64,000 nucleotides of DNA from Methylobacterium sp. Leaf123 (GTDB lineage: Bacteria; Pseudomonadota; Alphaproteobacteria; Rhizobiales; Beijerinckiaceae), in contig NZ_LMNS01000038.1 of assembly GCF_001423405.1 (NCBI RefSeq), forward strand, positions 347,119-411,118, read 5' to 3'. A program made the position numbers and the translations under genes. Under the pieces are notes generated by a model. That model was not told the DNA's origin. It did not search any database and saw only the letters and a list, made by a program, of their open reading frames with translations. Of the stretch, positions 34,818 through 43,377 are shown piece after piece (position 1 is the stretch's first letter; every line of letters begins with the position of its first letter).

Positions 34818-35245
34818 AACCGAGGCTCTGGACGCCTTGGTCCGGCTGCGGGGGCGGCCCAAGAGCCTGCGGGTGGACAATGGACCGGAGTTCGCCGGGC
34901 GCATGCTCGACTAGTGGGCCTACCTGAACGGAGGCGAGATCGACTTTTCACGACCGGGCAAGCCGACCGACAACGCCTACATCGAAGCGTTCAACGGGCG
35001 CCTACGGGCGGAATGCCTGAACGCCTCGTGGTTCCTGTCGCTGGCCGATGCCCGCGAGCGCATCAAGGACTGGAGGTGCCACTACAACGAAGATCGACCC
35101 CACACGGCCCTGGGCAGCTTGACGCCCCGAGCCTTCGCCAACCAAGCTGTCACAGCCCGAGAACTTGCACAGGCCGTGGACCACAAACCGGGGCAACTCC
35201 ACTGGCTCGAAAGCCATACTAAAGGGCGGACCACTCCGCTGGGGG
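34818..35245 (+). pseudogene. IS3-family (OrfB) transposase C-terminal fragment
   Basis: The plus strand reads RGRPKSLRVDNGPEFAGRMLD, a TAG stop at 34912-34914, then WAYLNGGEIDFSRPGKPTDNA, YIEAFNGRLRAECLN, and NEDRPHTALGSLTPRAFA. These are the second and third catalytic regions (D and E of the DDE triad) of IS3-type OrfB transposases. The N-terminal part and OrfA are missing and an amber codon interrupts the rest. The outer right limit is approximate. Confidence 0.75.
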
Positions 35246-35357
35246 CGGATAAGATGGAGGCTCCTACAGTTACCCGGACCGGGCTCCTGCGAAGGTCTCC
35301 TGTTTCCGGACGGTCTATCGGCCCACGCTTCCATGCAGGCGGAGCGACCCGGTGTGG

Positions 35358-36045
35358 CTACATTCTTGGAGGGGATGCGCTCGGTCTCGAAGTCAACCCG
35401 AACTCTGCGGGGTCAACATCGATCTCTTCCAGACCTGCTTCCAGCGTCTCCTGGAGAACGTCGCGGTGCTCCGGCTGCATGTACGAGACGCCAGTCTCAA
35501 GTGCTTCGCGCCATGTAGGACCGCGTTCCCAAGCCTCAGTCCAAGCGAGTGCGAGGTCGGCGTGACGGCGTGACACCGCGAGCGCACCCGCCAGGGCTGC
35601 GGCCTGATGGAGATCCTTGGAGCTCTTCGCGTAGCCGGCTGCATCGCGCAGCCGGCGGGCTGCCACGATGACCTTGTGAACCGCAAATCGCTCCGGAGCA
35701 GGCACCGTCACGGGAACGCCGCTCTTGTGCAGCAGAACCGACTTGACCGGCTCGTGGATCAGGAAGTCGAGGAAGCGCAGAGGCTGGGCAGCGGCACCAC
35801 CGAGCGCCGGCATGCGCGCAGGAGTGTCGCCATACTCGGCCTTCCCGTAGTTGCGCGTCAGGAACTCGACCTTGTAGCCGGTGTTCGAGGCGAACTGCGT
35901 CGAAGCTCGCCCGTCCGCGATGTGGGGTACGTCGCGGAACGTCGGATCGACCTCGTGGAGCAGTTCCAGCACAGGCGGGATGCTGTCGCCGACGGCGGCA
36001 GAGATCGAATGGAATTGGGCAAAGTCGGCATCCCCCGTCTGCAGC
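35358..36045 (-). pseudogene. GSU2403-type nucleotidyltransferase-fold protein, 5'-truncated
   Basis: The minus-strand frame ends at 35358 and can be read back without a stop to about 36045 (LQTGDADFAQFHSI...VLELLHEVDPTFRDVPH...APERFAVHKVIVAARR). This is the middle and C-terminus of the GSU2403-type nucleotidyltransferase-fold family. The N-terminal part with the first catalytic motif is missing because unrelated DNA (a GGDEF fragment in opposite orientation) begins at about 36046. No start codon with ribosome site is found, so the remnant is unlikely to be expressed. Confidence 0.55.
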
Positions 36046-36153
36046 GAGGAGCGGATCGACGCCGCCCTGTCCCGGGCGGACGCGGCCCTCTACGCCGCCA
36101 AGAGAGCCGGCCGCAATCGCGTGTGTCTCGAACGGCCGCTGTCCCCGAAGTAG
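36046..36153 (+). pseudogene. GGDEF diguanylate cyclase C-terminal scrap
   Basis: The frame reads ERIDAALSRADAALYAAKRAGRNRVCLE and stops at 36153. ADxALYxAKxxGRNRV is the invariant last helix and strand of GGDEF domains. Only about 35 residues remain; the catalytic GGDEF motif is gone. It marks a recombination junction with the truncated nucleotidyltransferase. Confidence 0.7.
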
Positions 36154-36332
36154 CCTGAGATGGAAGGCGCGGAATTTGGCTATCGGTGTGAGCGAAAGCG
36201 CCCCTCGCGTATGGCAATCGACGACGGTCGGGTCGATCGCGATGTGATCGTTACTCGCAGGGCCGAAACCCGCTGGGGTTCGAGGAACGCGGCGAGTAGG
36301 GCACGATCCCGAAGCAATGCGTCCAACAACTG

Positions 36333-36692
36333 CTATTGCCCGCGCGCCATCCATTTACCTATATGCCTATTCAAACACACCTCAGCAGAGCCCTCGTTAT
36401 TGCCGCACCAAATAAAATCTGGCACCAACCCGGTCAAAACACTTGCAAAATAGCTCAAGATGACGAAAGCCCAAATGGCAAGAACTGCGCCTCGAAACTC
36501 GTCGCTTAGCCCTTCGATAAACACCAAACCGGTAAGAGAGATGGAAAATACGATAACGACGATGTTGACAGGATGTTCCATTGCGAAATACCCAAAGAAC
36601 GCACTTAGGATCGACAAGACGAGGCTTGTTTTTTGGTATTGGGACGGAAGAACCCCGAGAATACCAAAAATCTGCGACATCCAATCCAGCAC
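36333..36692 (-). CDS. Small membrane protein of unknown function
   Basis: 119 residues with three or four hydrophobic segments, about 20-38 (TSLVLSILSAFFGYF), 42-60 (VNIVVIVFSISLTGLVFI) and 67-90 (AVLAIWAFVILSYFASVLTGL). The C-terminal tail is short and polar with two Cys residues. Composition is AT-richer than the neighbours. There is no convincing ribosome binding site, and transposon remnants lie on both sides, so it may be a passenger gene or a fragment. No family recognised. Confidence 0.45.
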   Translation of the reverse strand: MLDWMSQIFGILGVLPSQYQKTSLVLSILSAFFGYFAMEHPVNIVVIVFSISLTGLVFIEGLSDEFRGAVLAIWAFVILSYFASVLTGLVPDFIWCGNNEGSAEVCLNRHIGKWMARGQ

Positions 36693-36774
36693 TAAGGCAA
36701 CTCCTGTTCAGTCGGTTAAGCTGTAAGGGTATGGACTGCCCCCGGGGGCGCGACCCTGGTGGGGCGAGGGGGGT

Positions 36775-37189
36775 TGACCTGACCGGTATTTTGGACCGGG
36801 CCAGATGGGAGGCTACTGCATGGTAGTGGCCATGGGTAGCCGGCAGGCCCGATCCGGGAAGATGACAGGCGCGGGCGGCCGGTAGCCCAGCGACGAATGC
36901 GGCCGGACACGGTTGTATGTGTTCTGCCATAGGCCGATCACGACCTGTGCTTCTCTCAGCGATTAGAAGATCTCCTGGCGTAGGCACTCGTCGCGCAGCT
37001 CTGCTCGGAGATCTCCGCCTCCTTGCACGCCAAAGCCAAACTCTTGCCCTGGGCGGTCTGCACCTCGATCTGGCGCAGCTTCAGCACGACCTGCTCCGCG
37101 CTCGTCTTCTGTCCTCGACGCATGTCCGACTCCTTCGGTCCTAGCTGATCCTCGCAATCAGCCCGGTCCAAAGCCAGCCGGTCAGGTCA
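36775..37189 (-). mobile_element. Internally deleted IS3-type element, left copy (415 bp)
   Basis: Ends are inverted repeats starting TGACCTGACCGG and sharing TGGACCGGGC further in. On the minus strand it holds the first 37 codons of OrfA (MRRGQKTSAEQVVLKLRQIE), then jumps directly to the last part of OrfB (REAQVVIGLWQNTYNRVRPH). The right copy at 46973-47387 has the same length and the same deletion joint, in opposite orientation, so both derive from one non-autonomous deletion derivative. Confidence 0.8.
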
Positions 37190-37594
37190 GTCGGGTGCTG
37201 GCCGGCGGAACAGGTGTAGCGGTCGACAGCATCGGCTTCCGACGTGGCATATGCGCCAGTCGGAAGCTCTGCTTCATTTGCTAGATGTAGCGGCCTGCAC
37301 TGATGATTGCCCGGACGCGCAATAGAAGGGCGGTTTGGGCGCACGATGCGCGAGACGGCCGGGTGCGGCGGGCGCAGGTTGCGTGAGACGGGAACCACGC
37401 TCGTTGAGACGGACGCACGCTCGTGATCCGTCGGTGCGGGGAGGGTGCGACGCGCGGGACCTCAAGGCTAGGTGGGCAGGGGCGGGTGTCAGAGCGGCAA
37501 GCCGGCGGCCCGCATGTCGTCGGTGAGTTCGCGGGCTCGTGCGGGTTCGAGCCCGCCGCGCAGCATCCGGCGTTCCGGGTGACCCAAGATGCAG
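37190..37594. other. Non-coding stretch with a shared 42-bp repeat
   Basis: No coding sequence is convincing here. At 37282-37323 lies a 42-bp sequence that is repeated exactly at 56775-56816. The remainder is GC-rich and featureless. Confidence 0.4.
37282..37323 (+). repeat. 42-bp repeat, probable insertion-sequence end
   Basis: Identical to 56775-56816. It starts TAGATGTAGCGGCCTGCACT and runs to CGGACGCGCAAT. In the second location it is followed by its own inverted complement, so it looks like the terminal repeat plus inner flank of an insertion sequence, of which only one end remains here. Confidence 0.6.
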
Positions 37595-37996
37595 CTAGAG
37601 CGCGCTCTTGAGGTCGGTGTGGCCGAAGTCCCGGCCCTTGAAGAGGATCGGTTCGCGGTAGGCGCGGGCGCAGGCGTAGGACAGGCAGTCCGCGAGGTTG
37701 AGTTGTGCCGGGTGGCCCCGTCCCTTGCCGTATCGTTGGAACGCCTCGACGGCGATGCGGCCGATGCTGTCGCTGATCGATACGACGTTGATTCCGGCCT
37801 CGGTCAGGAACTCGTCAAAGTCGGCCTGGACATCGAGCGGATCGCGATCCAGGCGGCTCGCCAGAACCATGCAGGCTTCCAGGCGAACCATCGGCGAGGT
37901 CCAGCAGCGCTTCGCCCGCTCAATGCAGTTGGCAAAGATCCCGGCTTCAGGCTCCTTGCAGAAGATCGCCACAAAGGCGGACGTGTCGATGAACAT
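37595..37996 (-). CDS. vapC: VapC-type PIN-domain ribonuclease toxin
   Basis: 133 residues from ATG 37996, which overlaps the vapB stop by one base. PIN-domain acids are visible: Asp4 in MFIDTSAFVAIF, Glu in RLEACMVLASRL, Asp in LADCLSYA and Asp in GRDFGHTDL near the C-terminus. These coordinate Mg2+ or Mn2+ for RNA cleavage. The antitoxin gene lies immediately upstream. Such pairs stabilise mobile islands by post-segregational killing and can respond to stress. Specific RNA target unknown. Confidence 0.87.
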   Translation of the reverse strand: MFIDTSAFVAIFCKEPEAGIFANCIERAKRCWTSPMVRLEACMVLASRLDRDPLDVQADFDEFLTEAGINVVSISDSIGRIAVEAFQRYGKGRGHPAQLNLADCLSYACARAYREPILFKGRDFGHTDLKSAL

Positions 37997-38241
37997 CAGC
38001 GCGCCCACATCGCGTCGCGATCCGCTTCGGTGACAAGCTGGGGGTTGGGTCCGGCCTTCGCCAATGCTCGATCCGCGAGGGCTTCAAGCCGCTTGGCGAG
38101 GGGGGTTGAGGCCCGCTCGCGTTCTAGTTCATGTTCAAGGGCCTGGATGACGGCCTCAGTGATCCCGGTGTTGCGGCGCTGGGCCAGTTCGCGGGCCAAC
38201 TCGTGCGCTCGCGGGTTGCGGACATTCAGAGTGGTCGTCAT
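37996..38241 (-). CDS. vapB: VapB-type antitoxin
   Basis: 81 residues from ATG 38241. N-terminus TLNVRNPRAHELARELAQRRNTGITEAVIQALEHEL is the short strand and helices of the VapB/PSK-family antitoxins with a ribbon-helix-helix-like fold; the C-terminal half (LAKRLEALADRAL through TEADRDAMW) would wrap the toxin. The stop codon overlaps the vapC ATG. The frame extends further upstream to 38580, but that part is the shadow of a transposase fragment. Confidence 0.83.
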   Translation of the reverse strand: MTTTLNVRNPRAHELARELAQRRNTGITEAVIQALEHELERERASTPLAKRLEALADRALAKAGPNPQLVTEADRDAMWAR

Positions 38242-38379
38242 AGTAATTCCCTCTGTGCGGCTGTAATGAAGCGATCGTAAAGACGTGATGCACGGCATGT
38301 CAATCGGCATCCGCCGGGCGCGGCGCGCCCGGCGTGTCTGGCGGCTAAACGGGCCTCGATCATGCCGGATCGAGCTTCT

Positions 38380-38523
38380 GACCCTACACCCGCGTGCCGA
38401 GCACGAGGCGTTGGCCGCGGCGCGCAAGCAACACGAGAGCGAGCAGGGCCGACGCCTGTACGAGCAACGGCAGGGCATCGAGGGCACGATCTCGCAGGGC
38501 GTGCGCAGCTTCGGCCTGCGCTG
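38380..38523 (+). pseudogene. IS1182-family transposase C-terminal scrap
   Basis: The plus frame reads HEALAAARKQHESEQGRRLYEQRQGIEGTISQGVRSFGLR and stops at 38522-38524. The run R-x-GIEGTxSQxVRxxGLR is the conserved E-containing end of IS1182-type transposases. Everything upstream is missing. It is immediately followed by a truncated GIY-YIG-like fragment. Confidence 0.65.
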
Positions 38524-38589
38524 AGCCCGCTCGATCGTCTCGCCGCTTGGTTCGGGCACAGACCCCTGGCTTCGGCGCACACCTCACGC

Positions 38590-38900
38590 TTCAGCGCTCT
38601 CGCCGCATAGCCTGGACCTACGCGATGCGCTTCGGTCGCCGGAACGTCTGGAAGGTTGGATATGCCCAGGATACCGCTGTCCGGCAGGCTGAGCTCAACC
38701 TCCACGTCCCGCACGAGGAACTCGGCGAGCGTTGGGAGCTTCGGCTGCGTCATCGCTGGCCGGACCCAGTGCAGGCATATGGGATGGAACAGCGGGTTCT
38801 TCGTTCCATGCAGGCGTTCCGGACCGAGGGCGAGCGCCTCCGCTGTTCCGAGACGCAAATGCAATCGGCTTGGTTTGCATCTCTCGTGACGTCACCATGA
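38590..38900 (+). pseudogene. GIY-YIG-like (T5orf172-type) protein C-terminal fragment
   Basis: Frame with WTYAMRFGRRNVWKVGYAQD, HVPHEELGERWELRL and MEQRVLRSMQAFRTEGERLRC, ending at 38898-38900. WKVGxAxD followed by HVP-HE and a long helix is the pattern of T5orf172-like GIY-YIG proteins. The N-terminus is lost at the junction with the IS1182 scrap and no start site is present. It runs convergent with cap3, whose end is 31 bases away. Confidence 0.5.
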
Positions 38901-38931
38901 ACCGTGCACGTTAATCATGCATCGCGCGTGA

Positions 38932-39432
38932 TCAGGGGTTGGTCTCAGCACTTGCCAACGGCAAGGCAGCTTCGGCCTTCTTGATCTCCCCGGAAAGAGT
39001 GTGAATTGATAGCCAAAGGCCAGCGGGAAACTGGGCTCGTCCGACGATACAAAGCAGAAAGCCAGGAAGCTGGTGTCTTGATTCCCGTACGATGCCGGCG
39101 ATGGTTGCCAAGTCTCTCGGTGACGGCCTCGGCTGCTCCTCAGGATGGGTATGCCAATCTCCGAGGTATGTTAGTCCACGAACGTGAAAAGCATTGATTT
39201 CCTGTTGCTCGGAGGCGCGGTCGGGCCAGAAGCCAAAGCGTGTTCGACGGTCCCCTTTCCGTGGTCCCGTTGCTTCTAAGACCGTCCATTTGCCAGAGCG
39301 AACGGTACCAAAAAGCTGCCCGCCTGCCTCTCGGTTGTAGAACCGCTTTTGTCGGTAAGCAGTGAAGGTCTGCAGAGCTTTGACGGTGACACGCAAGCGG
39401 AGGTTTCCAGCGAGGAAGTTCGCGGCTTCCAT
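38932..39432 (-). CDS. cap3: Cap3, JAB/JAMM-type isopeptidase of type II CBASS
   Basis: 166 residues from ATG 39432, just after the cap2 stop; GTG 39447, overlapping cap2 by 13 bases, is the alternative. JAMM zinc residues are complete: Glu35 in REAGGQLFG, His94 and His96 in GDWHTHP, and Asp107 in PRPSPRD. In type II CBASS, Cap3 removes the conjugate formed by Cap2 on the C-terminus of the CD-NTase and so restrains or recycles the system. It is the last gene of the four-gene operon. Confidence 0.92.
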   Translation of the reverse strand: MEAANFLAGNLRLRVTVKALQTFTAYRQKRFYNREAGGQLFGTVRSGKWTVLEATGPRKGDRRTRFGFWPDRASEQQEINAFHVRGLTYLGDWHTHPEEQPRPSPRDLATIAGIVRESRHQLPGFLLCIVGRAQFPAGLWLSIHTLSGEIKKAEAALPLASAETNP

Positions 39433-39434
39433 TT

Positions 39435-41144
39435 TCACGTCCACCACGGCCCGACTGCCATCTCTCCTAAGGAAGCGGGCTTACCACGTGCCGCAATCCA
39501 ATCCTGTGTCCAGGAGCCCTCCGCGTCTTCGAGGGAGGTCGCATCGGCTAACCACGTGCGCCAGCTAGTGTCGACGCACTTACCCCGCAAAAAATCCAAG
39601 GCAAGGCGGCTCGTAAGCGTCTCGGCGTGCGCTAATTCGATAGCGCCGAATGGCGAGGTCGATCCTCCGCATTCGGCTGGAGCGGGTTTCTGAGTCTCGG
39701 ACGCGGCCATGCGGGGGTGACCGGCAGCATCAAAACCTGCTCGGAACGATCCGCCAGGCATGATCAGCACGGCATGGGACGCTAGCGCGTGCGCTTCCAT
39801 CCATGCGTACACGACGGTAGCGCCGCGGGCCTGCGACGATAGATGATGATCGAGCGCTGCGTTTGCTGCCCAGTCGGCGGTACAGGAGATGACGAGGTCA
39901 ACATCCTTCAATGCAGTTGCATTGGACGCTAAGATAGCCTGGATGCTCATGTTGTGAGGCGTAGTCGACCCGATGTCAGGATTTTCCTGCGCGATAGCCT
40001 GAGCAAGCCCGGTCGCTTTCGCGCATCCAACGTAGTTAGCCCCGAGATGGTGGCGTCGGACATTCTCCCAGCCCAGCGTTTCAGCATCCACAAGGACGAG
40101 GTGTCCGATACCTGACTTTGCCAGCAGCCGTGCGACGCCCGACCCCAGGGCCCCACATCCGATAATGGCAACACGAGCCTCCGCGAGCTGTTTGCGCTCA
40201 ACGTAGGGTAGACGACTATTCGCCGCGTCGAGAGCATCGCACCTGAGACGGGTCAACGTGTACTGACCACATAGTTCGCCAGCTGAGGCCTGACCGCGAC
40301 CGCAGCCCTGTTCCAGCTCGCGGCGGCTCAGGGGCCTGCCCTTGGCATCAAGACGTCGAGTTAGAAATACAACGACTGCATGCCGGCGGCCGGACGGTGC
40401 CGCTCCAGTTAGCACGAGCGGAAAGCTCTTGGGCGTCTGCAGGAGCATCTCCCCGAGAACCGCAAGCCCATTCTCCGACCTCTGCTCGACGAGGCTCCAC
40501 AACTCGTCGGCCGTCGACGGATAATTTTCGGGATGAGGCAGGCTCATCAGTTCGATTGTCGCGGTCCGCCGCACCTTGGTGAGGTCTGTGCCGTGACGAT
40601 GCCTCCACCACCGGCGCGCCTCGGAGGCCGCTGCGAACACATAAATCGCATTCTCAGCTCTAAACCAAGCTCCGTGGGAGGTACCCCGATTTCCGGGAAG
40701 TAGGACACGAGCTCTTTGGCTAGCGGATGCATCCTGAGCCCAATAGAGGCCGAAATCCTCTTGGAAATCGTCCTCCTCCCTGCCTGCCGCGATATCACGC
40801 AGTAGTTGTCGTGCCTCACCCAAAGCGGAGGCTACCGCAGTCACCGGATCTGAAGGCACCGCCGGATTCCGAAGGCAGAGCTTCCCAGCATGTTCGACAT
40901 GCGGCAGCCGGTCGGTCACGTCGCAAAGGTAGACGCTCGGTCGCGAGAACGGGAACGCTTGGTCGACGACTGTGACGAGTTCTCGTCCAAGCGTTCGAAG
41001 TCGCCAGCCGACCGACGCCGGTTTCCCGCGCAGGAGCATGTCGTCCGGCGCGATGCGGCCGATGTACCTAGGTCCCAGGTCTTGGAACCAAGCCTCGACC
41101 GCATCGAGCGGTTGGACTGCTACCGGCGAGATGTGGATGGTCAC
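39435..41144 (-). CDS. cap2: Cap2, E2-E1 fusion (ThiF-type) of type II CBASS
   Basis: 569 residues; ATG 41144 overlaps the CD-NTase stop (ATGA). The N-terminal E2-like domain has the catalytic Cys90 in HVEHAGKLCLRNP. The central linker leads to the E1 adenylation domain with the nucleotide motif IIGCGALGSGVARLL (327-341), VDAETLGWENVRRH, and the likely E1 catalytic Cys492 in APAECGGSTSPFG. Both cysteine positions match those known in Vibrio cholerae Cap2. Cap2 activates the C-terminal glycine region of its CD-NTase and conjugates it to targets, priming cyclic-nucleotide synthesis in infection. Confidence 0.93.
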   Translation of the reverse strand: MTIHISPVAVQPLDAVEAWFQDLGPRYIGRIAPDDMLLRGKPASVGWRLRTLGRELVTVVDQAFPFSRPSVYLCDVTDRLPHVEHAGKLCLRNPAVPSDPVTAVASALGEARQLLRDIAAGREEDDFQEDFGLYWAQDASASQRARVLLPGNRGTSHGAWFRAENAIYVFAAASEARRWWRHRHGTDLTKVRRTATIELMSLPHPENYPSTADELWSLVEQRSENGLAVLGEMLLQTPKSFPLVLTGAAPSGRRHAVVVFLTRRLDAKGRPLSRRELEQGCGRGQASAGELCGQYTLTRLRCDALDAANSRLPYVERKQLAEARVAIIGCGALGSGVARLLAKSGIGHLVLVDAETLGWENVRRHHLGANYVGCAKATGLAQAIAQENPDIGSTTPHNMSIQAILASNATALKDVDLVISCTADWAANAALDHHLSSQARGATVVYAWMEAHALASHAVLIMPGGSFRAGFDAAGHPRMAASETQKPAPAECGGSTSPFGAIELAHAETLTSRLALDFLRGKCVDTSWRTWLADATSLEDAEGSWTQDWIAARGKPASLGEMAVGPWWT

Positions 41145-42169
41145 GCGTAACCGTGCCCGCCGGACTTGATGACCGCAGGGCCGCTTGTCTTCCGGTCGAG
41201 GTCCTTCTCGTCCTCGGGATCAGGCTGCATCGAGAAGTAGTCGGAGTAGAAGAAATCGTCCCAGGCCTTCATTCCCTCCTCGTGGGTGCAGTCGGGGTCG
41301 TCCAACACATCGAGGTGGGCGAGCTTGTCGATCAGCTTCTTCCGGAGGAAGGCAGTCTTGGAATCCCCGGCTTCGACGATCCGCTCGTTTAGGGTCGGGT
41401 GATCAACCGCGCTGTTCCAGCCCAAGCGGTCACGGATCGCGCGGAGGACATCCCGCAGCGCCTCGTCGTCCCGACCCTCACGCTCAACGAAATGGTCACT
41501 GACTAACCGGGACAGCGCGAAGCCGCTCGCGATCTTGCCCCTCCAGTGCGAGCGACTGCGGGCGAAGGCCTTGACCAATCGCACGACCCTGACGAACTGA
41601 CCGCGGTCACCATTGGCTGAGGCGTCACCACAGAGGTCTTTGTTGCGCTGCTTGAACCACTTGGTGACGCTTAGGGCGTCGGAGGCCTTCCAGGTTGCGC
41701 TCGCGAGCTCGTAAGTCAGGGTAACGGTTCCGGTCCAGGGATCCGTCGTGCGGATACGCCGGTAAACGGGCACGTCCACGTGGTAGCCGGCGCTGTAGTA
41801 AACCCGAACGCAGTTCTTGCGCACCTCGGGCTTGTCCTTGAAGAGGTCGTCCTGAAGCGCCTGACAGACCATGTTGCGCGCATCAAGGGCAGACATGTCG
41901 CCGCCGCGTGCGCCGATGAGATCCCCCTTCTCGAAGTAGCAGCCGTCATCGATGTCGAAGTCCCCGTCGCCATCCTGGATCATCGTTCGCATGGCGTAGG
42001 AGCCCTGGGTCTGTGATCCGAATGGGGCAGGCTTATCGTCCCGCTCCAGGCCTTTGCGCAGCCGCTTTCGGTTGGCCTTCGCCTTTGACAGGATGTCCGC
42101 CCTACCGTCGTCGTTCATCCGCACGCGCTCTTTATGGAAGCCGCGGACTTGGTCGTTGGTGTCTCTCAT
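41141..42169 (-). CDS. CD-NTase (DncV-like cGAS/DncV nucleotidyltransferase)
   Basis: 342 residues; ATG 42169 overlaps the capV stop (ATGA). The active site is clear: GS motif 51-52 (FGSQTQGSY), metal-binding acids Asp70 and Asp72 in GDFDIDDG, third acid Asp132 in YHVDVPVYR. DIDDG and VDVPxY resemble DncV, which makes 3',3'-cGAMP; the pairing with a CapV-type phospholipase also points to cGAMP. The C-terminus ends SGGHGYA, a small-residue tail suited to Cap2-mediated conjugation. On phage infection the enzyme would make the second messenger that activates CapV. Exact product is inferred. Confidence 0.93.
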   Translation of the reverse strand: MRDTNDQVRGFHKERVRMNDDGRADILSKAKANRKRLRKGLERDDKPAPFGSQTQGSYAMRTMIQDGDGDFDIDDGCYFEKGDLIGARGGDMSALDARNMVCQALQDDLFKDKPEVRKNCVRVYYSAGYHVDVPVYRRIRTTDPWTGTVTLTYELASATWKASDALSVTKWFKQRNKDLCGDASANGDRGQFVRVVRLVKAFARSRSHWRGKIASGFALSRLVSDHFVEREGRDDEALRDVLRAIRDRLGWNSAVDHPTLNERIVEAGDSKTAFLRKKLIDKLAHLDVLDDPDCTHEEGMKAWDDFFYSDYFSMQPDPEDEKDLDRKTSGPAVIKSGGHGYA

Positions 42170-43299
42170 CGTGTGCTCTCCCAGGTTATGCCGCCGGCTG
42201 GCATCACCGGAAGGTCCATCATGAGGGACTTGACCATCCGGCCTTCCTCACTGCGGGGGTCGTCGCAGGAGCTTTTGGTGATATCCGCATCTGAGCAGGC
42301 CTGTTGAACCAGACGGTCCATGGCGCCCTTTCGAGCATCATCAAGCGCGAGAAACTTCAGCATCTCAGCAGGCACGTCCTTCTTCGGAAAGCGCAAGGTG
42401 CGCACGGGCCTACCGAGGTCTGTGAGGGTGTTCGATAGAAGTCGTGCCATGTTGTCGTAGGCGAACTCCTGGGCGGAGATGCTCAGAGGTGCGACGTCAG
42501 CCCCGAGCTTCCATTCGAGCATGGAGCGGTGGGCCTTTCGCCCTTCGATGTGCTCACCCTCCGGCCTTGAGCAGGTTCCCAGAGAGAAGATCTCAATCGG
42601 CTGATCCCGGTCGGCCACCATCAACGCGTCGACCAGCCCAACCAAAATCGGATTGTTCGCCCAGAGACCACCGTCCGCAAAGACCTGCTTTTGTCCGTGT
42701 GTCGCCATCGGGTCGCTGATCGCAGCCAGCGAACGGTAAATCGGCGCGGCGCTTGAGGCGAGGCAGACGTCCACCAACGGATAGAGGTCGTCCCGGACAC
42801 CGCTCTTGGGCGTTTTCTTGAAGACCCAGGCGCGATGGGTTTTCATCAGCACTGTGGGGATCGATAGTGAGATGTGGCGCCGCTCGTAGACATCGAGCAT
42901 GGTCACATCACCGAGGACGCCCCCAAGCGCTTCCCGTAACGCTCGGTCGCCGGCCCGGACATAGGACCGCCCTCTCAGAGCACGGTAGATCGCGCTTGCC
43001 GTGCCCTTGATCCGATGTGGGAAGATGTCAGGCCCATGCTGCTCGTAGAGCGCCACCACGTCGCTCAGCGGCTTACCCACCGCCAGGGCCGCGGCAACTA
43101 TAGCGCCCGTGCTCGTGCCGGTGATGAGGTCGAAACCTTTGCCGAGGTCCAGAGCCTCTTCCCCGCGAGAGCGGGCGAAGTACGTGACCAACCGGTCCAG
43201 AAAGGCGGCGGTGTAGATGCCCCGCATCCCCCCGCCGTCCAAGCTGAGCACGCGGTAGGGCCGCGACTTCTTCTCGGCCGGTGTCTCTGCGCTCTCCAT
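42166..43299 (-). CDS. capV: CapV, patatin-like phospholipase effector of CBASS
   Basis: 377 residues from ATG 43299 with GAGGGG upstream. An earlier ATG at 43338 lies inside the predicted promoter and operator and is rejected. Patatin motifs: oxyanion loop DGGGMRGIYT (21-30), nucleophile Ser63 in GTSTG, and catalytic Asp209 in ADGGLWANNP. CapV degrades the inner membrane when bound by cyclic dinucleotide, killing the infected cell. It is the first gene of the operon and its promoter carries the same dyad as the capH gene. Confidence 0.93.
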   Translation of the reverse strand: MESAETPAEKKSRPYRVLSLDGGGMRGIYTAAFLDRLVTYFARSRGEEALDLGKGFDLITGTSTGAIVAAALAVGKPLSDVVALYEQHGPDIFPHRIKGTASAIYRALRGRSYVRAGDRALREALGGVLGDVTMLDVYERRHISLSIPTVLMKTHRAWVFKKTPKSGVRDDLYPLVDVCLASSAAPIYRSLAAISDPMATHGQKQVFADGGLWANNPILVGLVDALMVADRDQPIEIFSLGTCSRPEGEHIEGRKAHRSMLEWKLGADVAPLSISAQEFAYDNMARLLSNTLTDLGRPVRTLRFPKKDVPAEMLKFLALDDARKGAMDRLVQQACSDADITKSSCDDPRSEEGRMVKSLMMDLPVMPAGGITWESTR

Positions 43300-43318
43300 C
43301 GACCCCTCATGCCAATCC

Positions 43319-43361
43319 GCTAATACGCTGATTAGCATAGTTTTGGCTTGTGCGATGTCAA
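43319..43361 (-). promoter_or_regulatory. CBASS operon promoter with CapH-type operator
   Basis: Minus strand: -35 box TTGACA at 43356-43361, 16-base spacer, -10 box TATGCT at 43334-43339. The dyad GCTAAT-N6-ATTAGC at 43319-43336 overlaps the -10 box and the start region. A repressor bound there would block the polymerase. The same dyad occurs at 44428-44445 before capH. Confidence 0.75.
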
Positions 43362-43377
43362 GTACGTTGAGGCGAGC

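Noticed and set aside
36775..37189. Functional IS3 transposase genes at the two 415-bp elements
   Set aside because: Both contain only the first OrfA codons joined to the last OrfB codons; the catalytic core is deleted.
43300..43338. The upstream ATG at 43338 as the capV start
   Set aside because: It overlaps the -10 box and operator and would add 13 residues with no ribosome binding site; ATG 43299 has GAGGGG upstream.
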